From contig NZ_CP029193.1 of assembly GCF_008642355.1 (NCBI RefSeq), positions 7,402,001 through 7,466,000 of the forward strand: DNA of 64,000 bases, written 5' to 3'. Position 1 is the stretch's first letter; the number at the start of each line of letters is the position of its first letter. The position numbers and the translations under genes were made by a program. This DNA comes from Streptomyces venezuelae (GTDB lineage Bacteria; Actinomycetota; Actinomycetes; Streptomycetales; Streptomycetaceae). A model generated the notes under the pieces. That model was not told where the DNA came from and did no database searches. It saw only the letters and a program-made list of their open reading frames with translations. Shown piece by piece: positions 44,786 to 53,161 of this stretch.

Positions 44786-46128
44786 GGGCGGCCTCGCGAA
44801 AGCAGGCGGCCACCGGCCTCACGGACACCGCCCGTCGCATCATCCGCCTCAACTACGGCTTCCAGCTGCTGTTCAACCTGCTGTGGTGGATGCCGGTGTT
44901 CTACGCCTACCAGAAGGCCGCCGGACTCTCCGACGGGCAGATCTTCGGCATCCAGAGCATCTACTACGTCGCCTTCTGCCTGTTCGAGATCCCCACCGGG
45001 CTCATCGCCGACCGGATCGGCACCCGCAACTGCCTGCGCGCCGGAGCCGTCGTCATGACGGCCGCGAACCTGGCACCGGTGGTCAGCGCCTCGTACACCG
45101 GCTTCCTCGTCCACTTCCTGGCCATCGCCGCCGGCCGGTCCCTCACCTCGGGAGCGGCCAGCGCCTACCTGTACGACGGGCTGCGCGCCGAGAAGTGCGA
45201 CGACCACTACCTGAAGGCGGAAGGTACTGCCCGTGCGCTCGGCCTCGTCGCGAAGGTCGTGTGCTGGCCGCTGGTCGGCCCGCTGATGGCCGTGGCACAC
45301 CCCACGCCGTACGTGCTCAGCGCCGCCAGCGCGGCGGGCTCCGTCGTCTGCGCCGTCGCGCTGCCCCGCATCGCGGGCGCGGACGGCCGTACGGAGAAGG
45401 GGGACGCGGCACGCCGGGGTGGCGCGTTCCTGCGGGACGCGGGCACCGCGCTGCGCTGCGTCGCCTCCTCGCGGTGGCTGGCCCTGGTGATGGTGCAGGG
45501 CGTGGCGATCTTCACGCTGTCACGGATCTGCCAGGTCAACCTCTTCCAGCCGATCCTGCTCGACCACGGCATCGCGGAAGCCTCCCACGGCGGTGTGATG
45601 GCGGCGATGACCGTGGCGGAAGCGGTGGCCTCGGCCCGACCGCAGTGGCTGAGCCGCCGCCTGCCACCGGTCGCCTGGGTGTCGATCCTCAGCCTCGCAC
45701 TCGCGGGCAGCCTGGCCGCCATGACGTTCGGCGGGCCGTGGGCCGTCGTCGTGCTGCTCTGCGTGTTCGCCGCCGCGACCGGCTTCGCGTACCCCATCCA
45801 GCGCAAGCTGGTGAACGACGCGGTGCCCGCGGACGCCCCGCGCGCCACGCTGCTCTCCGTCGAGAGCATCGTGGACCGCGCGGTGTGCGCCCTGGCCGCG
45901 ATCGCCGCGGGCGCCTACCTCGCCGCGGGGCGCCTGGACGCCCTGCTGTGGCACAGCGCGCTCGCCACGGCGGTGCTCCTCGGGGTCTTCCAACTGCTCC
46001 TGCGCAGCGGGGTCGTCAGGCGGGAGCCCGGCGGCCGAGCAGCTCCACCACACCCACCGGCAGGAACGCCGGCCGGTGCGGGCGGCCGACCTGGTACGGA
46101 ACGAATCCGAGCGAGGCGGCCACGCTGA
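44782..46128 (+). CDS. MFS transporter
   Basis: GTG 44782 overlaps the preceding stop; 448 residues with 10-12 hydrophobic helices. EIPTGLIADRIGTRNCLRAG is an MFS motif A. It is the third gene of the coupled operon and probably exports the product made by the ATP-grasp and dikinase-like enzymes. The last 35 residues are Pro/Arg/Gly-rich and the gene overlaps the convergent HAD gene by 113 bases, an unusually long overlap, so the C-terminal tail may have been acquired by loss of an earlier stop. Confidence 0.85.
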   Translation: MRAASRKQAATGLTDTARRIIRLNYGFQLLFNLLWWMPVFYAYQKAAGLSDGQIFGIQSIYYVAFCLFEIPTGLIADRIGTRNCLRAGAVVMTAANLAPVVSASYTGFLVHFLAIAAGRSLTSGAASAYLYDGLRAEKCDDHYLKAEGTARALGLVAKVVCWPLVGPLMAVAHPTPYVLSAASAAGSVVCAVALPRIAGADGRTEKGDAARRGGAFLRDAGTALRCVASSRWLALVMVQGVAIFTLSRICQVNLFQPILLDHGIAEASHGGVMAAMTVAEAVASARPQWLSRRLPPVAWVSILSLALAGSLAAMTFGGPWAVVVLLCVFAAATGFAYPIQRKLVNDAVPADAPRATLLSVESIVDRAVCALAAIAAGAYLAAGRLDALLWHSALATAVLLGVFQLLLRSGVVRREPGGRAAPPHPPAGTPAGAGGRPGTERIRARRPR

Positions 46129-46648
46129 CCTCCTCCGTGGTCTCCGCCTGATAGACGACCCGGCAGTGGCCGGAGCCGGCCTTCGCCCGTTGCCAGAGGG
46201 CGGGGGCCGGCTTGCGTTCCGCCTCGGTGCGCGGGGTCAGGACGCGGTCCCCGAAGTCCTGCCACGCGAAGGGCGCCGACCCCTCCCACGTGGAGTCGAC
46301 CTCCTGCCGCAGCCGCGCGGCCCGCTCGGCGTCCGTCGAGCCCCACGAGGACGGCACGTTGGTGATCAGGCCGACGGGGATGCCGCGTGCGCGCAGGGCG
46401 CGCAGATAGGCGGCGGCGCCGGGCCGATAGGTGATGCTGCCGTCGTCGGCGGTGTGGACGAGCGTCTCGCCCAGGTCGAAGTAGACGACGGGGCAGGCCT
46501 GTTGGCGGGCGGTGGTCACCGTGGCCGTGCCGCCGCCCGCGTCCCTCGGTGCCGCCGCGCTCGCCGTGGGGCCGAGCGCGGTCGATGTCAAGGCGGCGCC
46601 CAGCGCGAGGATCGCCCACGCGGAGCCCTTGGAGACGGAACTGTTCAT
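46016..46648 (-). CDS. secreted HAD-superfamily hydrolase
   Basis: I chose ATG 46648 (AGGAAAGGG upstream), giving 210 residues; the frame extends to 46756 without support. A signal peptide (hydrophobic AWAILALGAALTSTALG, Ala-rich cleavage) precedes a HAD core: VVYFDLGETLV (nucleophile Asp; the usual second Asp is Gly), GLITNVPSSWG (Thr, motif II) and AERKPAPALWQRA (Lys, motif III). Loss of the second Asp of motif I makes phosphatase activity uncertain, though DLGETL variants exist. Export of a HAD protein is uncommon. Confidence 0.8.
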   Translation of the reverse strand: MNSSVSKGSAWAILALGAALTSTALGPTASAAAPRDAGGGTATVTTARQQACPVVYFDLGETLVHTADDGSITYRPGAAAYLRALRARGIPVGLITNVPSSWGSTDAERAARLRQEVDSTWEGSAPFAWQDFGDRVLTPRTEAERKPAPALWQRAKAGSGHCRVVYQAETTEEVSVAASLGFVPYQVGRPHRPAFLPVGVVELLGRRAPA

Positions 46649-46759
46649 GCGTCGTCGCCCTTTCCTAGGCCGCACCGGTCCACCACGCACTACCCCCGCA
46701 CACCACGTGTCACTCCCGCCCCGTGGAAGGGCACAGCGCCAGGAGTCAGGACGCATCGG

Positions 46760-47057
46760 GTCAACCGGGCGTCATCGGCATCGCACTCGCCGCCGAGCTC
46801 ACGGCCATGCTCGCGCAGGGCTCATGGCAGTGGTTCGCCACGTACGCACGGAACCTCACGGCGTAGGCGCTGGTCGTCGGCCTCTGCCTGTCCATCGCGC
46901 CGGCCCCGCCCCCGCCGACGGGCAGGCGTTCCGGAGCCACGAGGCCGTCGCCGACTGCCTGTCCGCCACGACGACCCTGTGGCTCCCCGTCTATGCCGCC
47001 GGAGCGGCCGTGCTGGTGGCCCTCGCCGCCTGGCTCACCGGCCGCTCGCGGGCTTGA
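46760..47057 (+). pseudogene. decayed small membrane protein
   Basis: One frame reads a hydrophobic start (VIGIALAAELTAMLAQGSW...), is cut by TAG at 46864-46866, and continues ALVVGLCLSIAPAP. From about 46915 a second frame reads SHEAVADCLSATTTLWLPVY and AGAAVLVALAAWLTGRSRA, ending with TGA at 47055-47057, overlapping the P450 end. One nonsense codon plus a shift in a C/G-run near 46908-46920 would account for this. No family recognised. This also explains the otherwise empty stretch between the HAD gene and the P450. Confidence 0.4.
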
Positions 47058-48270
47058 GCCGCACGGGAAGCGACTGGTGGCCGTTGCTGAGCAGTGAACC
47101 GAGCGGCTTCAACGCGTCGACGGGCACAGCGAGTTCAAGCTCCGGGAAGCGTCCGAAGAGCAGGCTCAGGGCCGTGCTGACCTCCAGCCGGGCGAGGGGC
47201 GCCCCCAGGCAGAAGTGGACGCCGTGGCCGAAGGCGAGGTGCTCCTTGACCGTGCGCGTGACGTCGAAGTCGTCGGCGCTCTCGCCGTGCCAGTCGGGGT
47301 GGCGGTTGGCGGCCGCGTAGGACGCGAGTATCGCCTCGCCCTTGGCGATGGTCTGCCCGTCGGCCAGGGATATGTCGGTCACCGCGAACCGCAGGGGCAG
47401 GTGCCTGACCGCCGGTTCGAAGCGCAGAGTCTCCTCGACGGCCTCGCTCCAGTCGACCTCGCCCGACCGGAGCAGGGCGAGCTGGCCGGGGTGGGTGAGC
47501 AGCTGCGTGATCGCCTGGTCGATGACGTTGACCGTGGTCTCGTACCCGGCGCTGATCATCAGGAGCAGGGTGTCGCGCAGCTCGTCCTCCGACAGGCCGC
47601 CCTCCTCGTCCTCGTCGCGCGAGGTGATCAGCAGGGACGTCATGTCGTCGCCGGGCTCGGCGCGCTTGGACGCGATGAGCAGGTGCAGGGCCTCGTACAG
47701 CGCCTTGGTGTTCGCCTCGGACTGCTCGGCGGTCAGCGTGGTGTCGAACACGCCGTCCACGACCCGGCGGAAGGCGTCCTGCTGCTCGGCCGGTACGCCC
47801 ATGAGCCGGCTGATGACCGCTATGGGCAGCGGGTACGCGAGCTGCTCGCGCAGGTCGACGGTCTCACCGGGCGGCAGCGCGTCGAGACGGTCGAGGATGC
47901 CGGTCACGACGTCGTCTATGTTCTCCTTCAGCGCGGCTATGCGGCGGGCGCTGAAGGCGGGCGCGACCATGCGCCGCAGGCGCCGGTGATCGGCTCCGTA
48001 GGCGGTGAACATGTTCTCCACCGCCACCCACAGGGCGAGCGGCCACCGTTGGATCGTCTCGCCGTACTCCGGCCAGTGGGCGCGGGCGTCCTTGGAGACG
48101 CTCGGACTGGTGAGCAGCTCCTTGAGGAGCGCGGGGTCGGCGACGGACCAGGCGGTCACGCCCAGGATGTCGACACGGACCGCCTGGCCGTGCGCCCGCA
48201 GCGCGCGGTGCTCGTCGTGGGCGCGGGCTCCGGTGGGGTCGAGGACGATCGGCTGCGTGGGCACGGCCAT
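47035..48270 (-). CDS. cytochrome P450 (complete motifs), conservon-linked
   Basis: ATG 48270 gives 411 residues. All class-defining motifs are present: I-helix ISAGYETTVN with the acid/alcohol pair, K-helix ETLRFEP (ExxR) and heme loop FGHGVHFCLG with the axial Cys. It should be a soluble monooxygenase needing ferredoxin electrons; none is encoded here. It is 13 bases downstream of the conservon P450 and so is probably the last gene of the cvn operon. Substrate unknown. Confidence 0.92.
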   Translation of the reverse strand: MAVPTQPIVLDPTGARAHDEHRALRAHGQAVRVDILGVTAWSVADPALLKELLTSPSVSKDARAHWPEYGETIQRWPLALWVAVENMFTAYGADHRRLRRMVAPAFSARRIAALKENIDDVVTGILDRLDALPPGETVDLREQLAYPLPIAVISRLMGVPAEQQDAFRRVVDGVFDTTLTAEQSEANTKALYEALHLLIASKRAEPGDDMTSLLITSRDEDEEGGLSEDELRDTLLLMISAGYETTVNVIDQAITQLLTHPGQLALLRSGEVDWSEAVEETLRFEPAVRHLPLRFAVTDISLADGQTIAKGEAILASYAAANRHPDWHGESADDFDVTRTVKEHLAFGHGVHFCLGAPLARLEVSTALSLLFGRFPELELAVPVDALKPLGSLLSNGHQSLPVRLKPASGR

Positions 48271-48283
48271 GGTGGTGGTCCCT

Positions 48284-49492
48284 TCAGACGGATGAGGCGG
48301 TGGGGAACGTGACGGGCAGTGCGGCCAGCGCCCGGTGGAAGGGTCCGGGACGGCGGACCAGGTTCTCGGGGGCGGTGGCCAGGTCCATCTCGGGCAGCGC
48401 GTCGAGCAGGTGCGTGATGGCGGTCTCGGCGATGAGGTAGGCGTGCGGACGTGCCGGGCAGGCGTGCGGCCCGGTGCTCCAGGACAGGTGCGCGCGGTTG
48501 CTGCCGGTGCGCTGGTCCCCGAGTGCGGGATCGTTGTTGCAGGCGGCCATCGAGATGACGACCGGCTGGTGTGCGGGCAGCAGGAACCCGTCGACGTCGA
48601 CGGGGTGCGGCGGATAGCTGATGCAGTAGTTCGCCAGCGGCGGATCGGTGTAGAGCACCGTGTCGAGCGCCTCGCGGACCGAGGAGCCGCCCGCGTGCAG
48701 GTCACCGGAGAACTGGTCGTCCGTGAGGACCTTCAGGACGGTGTTGGCGATCAGGTTGGTCAGGGGCTCGATCCCGGCGCCGTACAACGTGACGAGCTGA
48801 TGGGCCATCTCGATGTCGTCGAGCTCCGCCTCGTGCGCGAGGAGCCGCGAGGTGATGTCGTCGCCGGGCTGCCGGTGGCGCAGCGCCACCAGATCGGCGA
48901 CCGCCTGGGAGAGGATCTGGTTGCCGCTCGCGGCGTCCACCCCCTCGAAGATCTTCGCCATGCCGTCGGCGATGCGGCGGCCCATCTCGTCCGGGCAGCC
49001 GAGGAGCGCGCTCAGGACGCGGAAGGAGATGGGCCAGGCGTACTGGGTGAGCAGGTCGGCGCCCTCGGCGTCCCGGAACTCGGCGATCGTCGCGTCGGCG
49101 ACCCGCTCGACCACGGTACGCAGTTCGTGCTGGTCGACGGCGTTGATCGCGGCACTGTTCGCCGACCGGTAGCGGGTGTGCGCGGGACCCGCCGAGCGCA
49201 GCGCGTTGGGGCGGTGCTCCATCATCGGGCGGACCGGGCAGGTCTCCGGCACGGACTGCTCCCACACCCGCGGATCGGCCGGGAACCGCAGCGGATCGTT
49301 GAGGATCCGCCGGGCCTGCGCGTAGCCGATGACGAGGGTCGCGGGGACGCCGGGGACGAGGTCCACCGGCACGAACGGCCCGAACTCGGCCCGCATCCGC
49401 GCGTACGCGGCGTGCGGGTCGGCCGCGAACTCGGCCTCGTACAGGGCGATCCGGCGCTCGGGCGCCACATCGATCGTGGTCGGGGTGGTCAC
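48284..49492 (-). CDS. cvnE: conservon cytochrome P450 CvnE-like, degenerate motifs
   Basis: A 402-residue P450-fold protein overlapping the CvnD gene by four bases. The heme region reads GPHACPARPHA, so a Cys is present, but the FGxGxHxCxG consensus is poor. The K-helix region EALDTVLYTDPP lacks the Arg of ExxR, and the I-helix GAGIEPLTN has Pro instead of the catalytic Thr. Such divergence is known for several conservon P450s and suggests ligand or heme binding with altered or lost oxygenase activity. Its place directly after cvnABCD supports the name. Confidence 0.82.
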   Translation of the reverse strand: MTTPTTIDVAPERRIALYEAEFAADPHAAYARMRAEFGPFVPVDLVPGVPATLVIGYAQARRILNDPLRFPADPRVWEQSVPETCPVRPMMEHRPNALRSAGPAHTRYRSANSAAINAVDQHELRTVVERVADATIAEFRDAEGADLLTQYAWPISFRVLSALLGCPDEMGRRIADGMAKIFEGVDAASGNQILSQAVADLVALRHRQPGDDITSRLLAHEAELDDIEMAHQLVTLYGAGIEPLTNLIANTVLKVLTDDQFSGDLHAGGSSVREALDTVLYTDPPLANYCISYPPHPVDVDGFLLPAHQPVVISMAACNNDPALGDQRTGSNRAHLSWSTGPHACPARPHAYLIAETAITHLLDALPEMDLATAPENLVRRPGPFHRALAALPVTFPTASSV

Positions 49493-50100
49493 GGGCGGGG
49501 CTCCAAAACAGGTGCGTGCAACTCGGTCAGGTACTCGCAGAGGGTGATCAGGGCCAGGACACTGGACGTGCCGTCCCGCGCGTCACACGTCGTCAGCGGC
49601 GTGTGCGGATCCAGGTCGAGGGCCTGCCGGATCTCGTCCAGGTCGTAGCGCGGCGCGTCGTCGAACAGGTTGATCGCCACCGCGTACGGAGTGCCCTGCT
49701 CCTCGTGCAGGGCGAGGATCTCGAAGGAGGCCTCCAGATTGCGGGTGTCAACGAGGACCAGCGCGCCGAGGGCACCCTCGGTCAGCCCCGCCCACATGGG
49801 GCGGAACCGGCCTTGTCCCGGCGTGCCGAACAGGTACAGGACCAGGGCGTCGCTGAGGTGCAGGCGCCCGAAGTCCATGCCGACCGTCGTGGTCGTCTTG
49901 CGCGGGGTGCGCGCGAGGTCGTCCACCCCTTCGCTGGCCTGGGTGATCCGCTCCTCCATGCGCAGCGGCGGGATCTGGGAGACGCTGCCCACGAACGTCG
50001 TCTTGCCGACGGCGAAGCTCCCGGAGATCACGATCTTCGCGGACCGGGTGACGCCGGGTGGCACATAGATGAGGCCGTCAGACGAGGGCGCGGAGACCAC
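49489..50100 (-). CDS. cvnD: conservon GTP/ATP-binding protein CvnD
   Basis: A 203-residue Ras-like P-loop protein: GSFAVGKTT (G1), TTVGMDFGR (G2/G3 region), LFGTPGQGRF (G3, DxxG replaced by GTPG) and AINLFDD (N-x-x-D like G4). CvnD proteins act as the small GTPase of the conservon membrane complex. The start GTG overlaps the end of cvnC by 23 bases, the usual arrangement. Confidence 0.92.
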   Translation of the reverse strand: MVSAPSSDGLIYVPPGVTRSAKIVISGSFAVGKTTFVGSVSQIPPLRMEERITQASEGVDDLARTPRKTTTTVGMDFGRLHLSDALVLYLFGTPGQGRFRPMWAGLTEGALGALVLVDTRNLEASFEILALHEEQGTPYAVAINLFDDAPRYDLDEIRQALDLDPHTPLTTCDARDGTSSVLALITLCEYLTELHAPVLEPRP

Positions 50101-50434
50101 GCAGTACCTCCTGGAGCAGATCGGTTTGTGGTTGGTCCTCGTCCGCGGCGACGGGGCGGGTCAACAGGCCCTCGTCGATGAGGGAGGAGACGAGGATGCG
50201 GACCGTGGAGGGAGGGAACTCCAGGGCCGCCGCGATGTCCGCGACCGCGAGCCCTCCGCCCATGGACCGGTCGAAGAGGCCCATGACCCGCCGGGCGTCC
50301 GCGCCCAGGCCCTCGGCCGTGCCGCTCGCGGCGATCACCACGGTCTCCAGGCGCACATCCGGATCGGCGCGGACCCGCCCGTCGGTACGGACGTAGGGCC
50401 TGACCAGGTCCGGGTCCCGCCGCGGGCCGCTCAC
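50078..50434 (-). CDS. cvnC: conservon DUF742 protein CvnC
   Basis: GTG 50434 gives 118 residues with the DUF742 pattern VRPYVRTDGRVRADPDVRLETVV and a winged-helix-like end (ADIAAALEFPPSTVRILVSSLIDEG). It overlaps both neighbours. CvnC is thought to bridge the sensor/roadblock pair and the GTPase. Confidence 0.92.
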   Translation of the reverse strand: MSGPRRDPDLVRPYVRTDGRVRADPDVRLETVVIAASGTAEGLGADARRVMGLFDRSMGGGLAVADIAAALEFPPSTVRILVSSLIDEGLLTRPVAADEDQPQTDLLQEVLRGLRALV

Positions 50435-50853
50435 GTCGTCGGCAGGCCGAGCTGGGAAGGCTGCCGCGGCGCGACCTTCATCTCGTGGCCCACCCGCTGG
50501 GCCAGCTCCAGCATGTGATGGGTGATCAGGCCGATGTCGGCGTCGGGGCCCGTGGTCTGCACCGACAGCATCGTGTTGCCGCCCGCCTGGGTGATCAGCC
50601 CCACATGGTTGGTGAGCTCGATCAGCGCCTGCCGGGTGCCCCCGCCGCCGGTCTCCTCGTCGTACGCGAGAGCGGCGGCACGGACGGCCGCGGTGATCGC
50701 GGCGAACTTCTCCGCCTCGTCCTGCCCGATCCCGGCCGTCCGGGAGTGCAGCAGACCGTCGGAGCTCATCAGCACCGCGTGCCGGACGCCTTCGATGGAC
50801 CCCAGGGCGCGGTCCAGCAGCCAGCCAAGTTCGTTGCCGGTGGTCACGGTCAT
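50431..50853 (-). CDS. cvnB: conservon roadblock/LC7 protein CvnB
   Basis: ATG 50853 gives 140 residues with the roadblock fold: LGWLLDRALGSIEGVRHAVL, SSDGLLHSRTAGI and QALIELTNHVGLI. Roadblock proteins regulate small GTPases, here CvnD. Start overlaps the cvnA stop (ATGA). The frame upstream to 50913 is part of cvnA in another frame. Confidence 0.93.
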   Translation of the reverse strand: MTVTTGNELGWLLDRALGSIEGVRHAVLMSSDGLLHSRTAGIGQDEAEKFAAITAAVRAAALAYDEETGGGGTRQALIELTNHVGLITQAGGNTMLSVQTTGPDADIGLITHHMLELAQRVGHEMKVAPRQPSQLGLPTT

Positions 50854-52229
50854 GCTCCTTCGTGCGAGGTGGTCGGGTCTTCGGTGCGCGCGCTGCGCGT
50901 CCCCTTCGCCCATGCCGCGGCGATGGACGGCCGCCCCGGCGCCGCCGCCCCGCCGTCGGACGCCGCGGGACGCGGGCTCGCCGCAGGAGTCCTGCGCGAC
51001 CGGACGGCCAGGCCACTGGCGGTGGTGCGCTTCGCGGTCGGCTGCGCGGGAGCGGCCGTCGCGGGGGCGGGCTCGGCGACCGACACCGGCTGGGGGGCGG
51101 CCACCGGCTTGGGGACGGCCGCGGGGGGCGCGGACGTCGTCAACAGGCTCTTGGGGATGAACATGTACACACGTGTGCCGCCGAAGGGGTTCGGTGCCTC
51201 CAGGTCGATACGGAACCCGTAGTCACCGGCGAGGGCTGCCGCCGCCCGCAGACCGGTCTGCGGGTGCGCGCCGAGCTGGTTGATGTCGTCGCGCCGGACA
51301 CCCGTCAGGATCTCCCTCGCCCATGTCAACTGCTCCTCGTTCATGCGCAGACCGGCGTCGTCGACGATGACCGACACCCCGTGGTGGCCCTCCTGGAAGG
51401 CGACGTGCACCTTCGCCGACGAGGGGGAGTAGCGCACCGCGTTGTCCAGGAGCACCGCCAGCGCGTGCACGACCGGCCCGACCGCCCGGCTGGTCACCGT
51501 GACGCCGAGCTCCTGGTGCTCGACCCGCTCGTACTCCTCGATGCTGCCCATCGCGGCCCGCACCACATCGGTCATCGGCGTCGCCGGCCAGCGGCGCGAC
51601 AGCTTGCCGCCGGAGAGCACCACGTAGTTCTGGGCGACGAGCAGCATCTGCTGTGTGGGGTGGTCGATGCCGACGAGCGTCGCGTACGCCTCGTCGCCCT
51701 CGTGCCGCCGCACGCCCTGACTGACCCGCTGGCTGAGCTTCGACGCCATGCCCACCATCGCGGACGAGACGGCGCGCACGGCCGCGCGGCTGGACTCCTC
51801 GGCGCTCCGGCGGGCCCGGGCGGCTTCGATGCGCGCGCTCTCCTGCGCCTCGGCGATCTGCGAACTCGTGCTGGTCTGCGCGTCGTACTGCACCTTGCGC
51901 ACCGTGTGCGCCGCCGAGTCGGCGAGTTCGGTGAGCCGCTGCGCCAGCGCGGTGTTCACCAGCGCCTCGGGCAGTTCGATGTCGACCCCGTGACCGGTGC
52001 CAAGACGTTCCGCCTCGGCGCCCAGCTCGGGGATGACGCCACCGGCGAGCTGCGCCAGGACGTGTTCGGTGGCGTGCTGCCGCCTGGTGATCTCCTCGGC
52101 CTGTGCGCGGAGGCGGCCGTTCTCGGCGCGTTCGCCCCGGTACTGGTCCCAGAACCGCCAGGCCGCGCCGCCGGCGGCCAAGGCCAGCACGGAGGGCACC
52201 ACAGAGGTGGCCTGTATGAGGTCTGTCAT
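50850..52229 (-). CDS. cvnA: conservon sensor kinase-like protein CvnA
   Basis: ATG 52229 behind GAGGACGTG gives 459 residues. One N-terminal helix (SVVPSVLALAAGGAAWRFW) anchors it, followed by a coiled-coil-rich cytoplasmic part and an HATPase domain (VLLDNAVRYSPSS as N box; DDAGLRMNEEQL). The C-terminal 100 residues are Pro/Ala-rich and disordered-looking. The long extracellular sensor of larger CvnA proteins is missing, so this is a short-type CvnA. First gene of the conservon operon cvnABCDE plus a second P450. Confidence 0.9.
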   Translation of the reverse strand: MTDLIQATSVVPSVLALAAGGAAWRFWDQYRGERAENGRLRAQAEEITRRQHATEHVLAQLAGGVIPELGAEAERLGTGHGVDIELPEALVNTALAQRLTELADSAAHTVRKVQYDAQTSTSSQIAEAQESARIEAARARRSAEESSRAAVRAVSSAMVGMASKLSQRVSQGVRRHEGDEAYATLVGIDHPTQQMLLVAQNYVVLSGGKLSRRWPATPMTDVVRAAMGSIEEYERVEHQELGVTVTSRAVGPVVHALAVLLDNAVRYSPSSAKVHVAFQEGHHGVSVIVDDAGLRMNEEQLTWAREILTGVRRDDINQLGAHPQTGLRAAAALAGDYGFRIDLEAPNPFGGTRVYMFIPKSLLTTSAPPAAVPKPVAAPQPVSVAEPAPATAAPAQPTAKRTTASGLAVRSRRTPAASPRPAASDGGAAAPGRPSIAAAWAKGTRSARTEDPTTSHEGA

Positions 52230-52750
52230 CACGTCCTCGAGGTGTGAATGGGGGTGGGGCGGCCATGGGCCGCCGGGCCGGGACACCACTCGGCGCGCGT
52301 GACCGGCCGGGATGCGCACGGCCCGCCGGGGCGGCCGTGCGGACACGCCGGTCGTCCCGTGCCGGTGTCAACCCTGCGTGGGGGTGGGGGGCAGGGTTCG
52401 CGCCAACTACGGACGGAGCCGAAGTGGTTGACGAGCGGCCTTATGGGCCCGCCGGGCGGGGGGTGGCACCGGGGAGCCGAGCCGGTGGGCGCAACGAGAC
52501 CGAGGCCGGATCGGGAGCCCGACCTGAATCACCGTACACATCAATTGCTTCCTGGCTTCCCTCGGTTGGTGCGGGCTTCCCATGGCACACGTTTTCGGCC
52601 AAATGACTCTTGAAAACAGCCAGTTGGCTTCCGCTTGGCAACGATATCTTGTCGTGTCCATCGTCCGGGGTCCAGATGACCAGGGACCCGCGGGAGCATT
52701 CGTGGTCGCGCTTCGGCCATCCGTGATCCACAGCGTCTAGGCTTCCCGGC
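52230..52750. other. 521-base intergenic region, divergent promoters
   Basis: No convincing gene was found in either strand. The first 200 bases (cvnA side) are G-runs and likely its leader. The section 52550-52660 is relatively AT-rich (for example CACATCAATTGCTTCC and AACGATATCTTGTCG) and is the best place for the conservon promoter. TAGGCT at 52738 lies only seven bases before the start of the gene at 52751, hinting at leaderless transcription there. Confidence 0.6.
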
Positions 52751-53110
52751 ATGGAGCAGCGCGAAATCATGCAACGAGTCGTCGGCATCCTGACGGAAGC
52801 GCTCGAGATGCGGCGACAGGCACGCGAGAACCCGGACGGCGAGATCGACAACAGCGGTGCGGTGGGCGCCATGCTCGAGGAGATGCTGCCGCCCATCGAG
52901 ATCCCCGCCGACGCCACGCCGATCGAGGTGGCGGCGGTGGTGGGCCAGGAGCTGGGCCCCGTGATCGAGCAGATCACGTCCGCCTTCGCCCTCTCCTTCG
53001 CACAACTCGCCGAAGTCCACGACGAGGGGCGCACGGACGTGACGTCAGCGGATGTACTGCGGTCGATCGCCCTGCACTTCGAGAACGAGGAGCACGAAGA
53101 GGGCGAGTAG
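52751..53110 (+). CDS. conserved hypothetical acidic protein
   Basis: A 119-residue, strongly acidic, helical protein (EQREIMQRVVGILTEALEM, PIEVAAVVGQELGPVIEQIT). No catalytic motif, Cys or membrane helix. The C-terminus is Glu-rich. Codon use and length are normal for the region, so I consider it real, but I do not recognise a family. Followed by a GNAT gene 51 bases later. Confidence 0.75.
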   Translation: MEQREIMQRVVGILTEALEMRRQARENPDGEIDNSGAVGAMLEEMLPPIEIPADATPIEVAAVVGQELGPVIEQITSAFALSFAQLAEVHDEGRTDVTSADVLRSIALHFENEEHEEGE

Positions 53111-53161
53111 GCTGCGCGTAATGCGCTGCGGCCAGCGGCGCCCATTACGTGTGGAGGTCGC

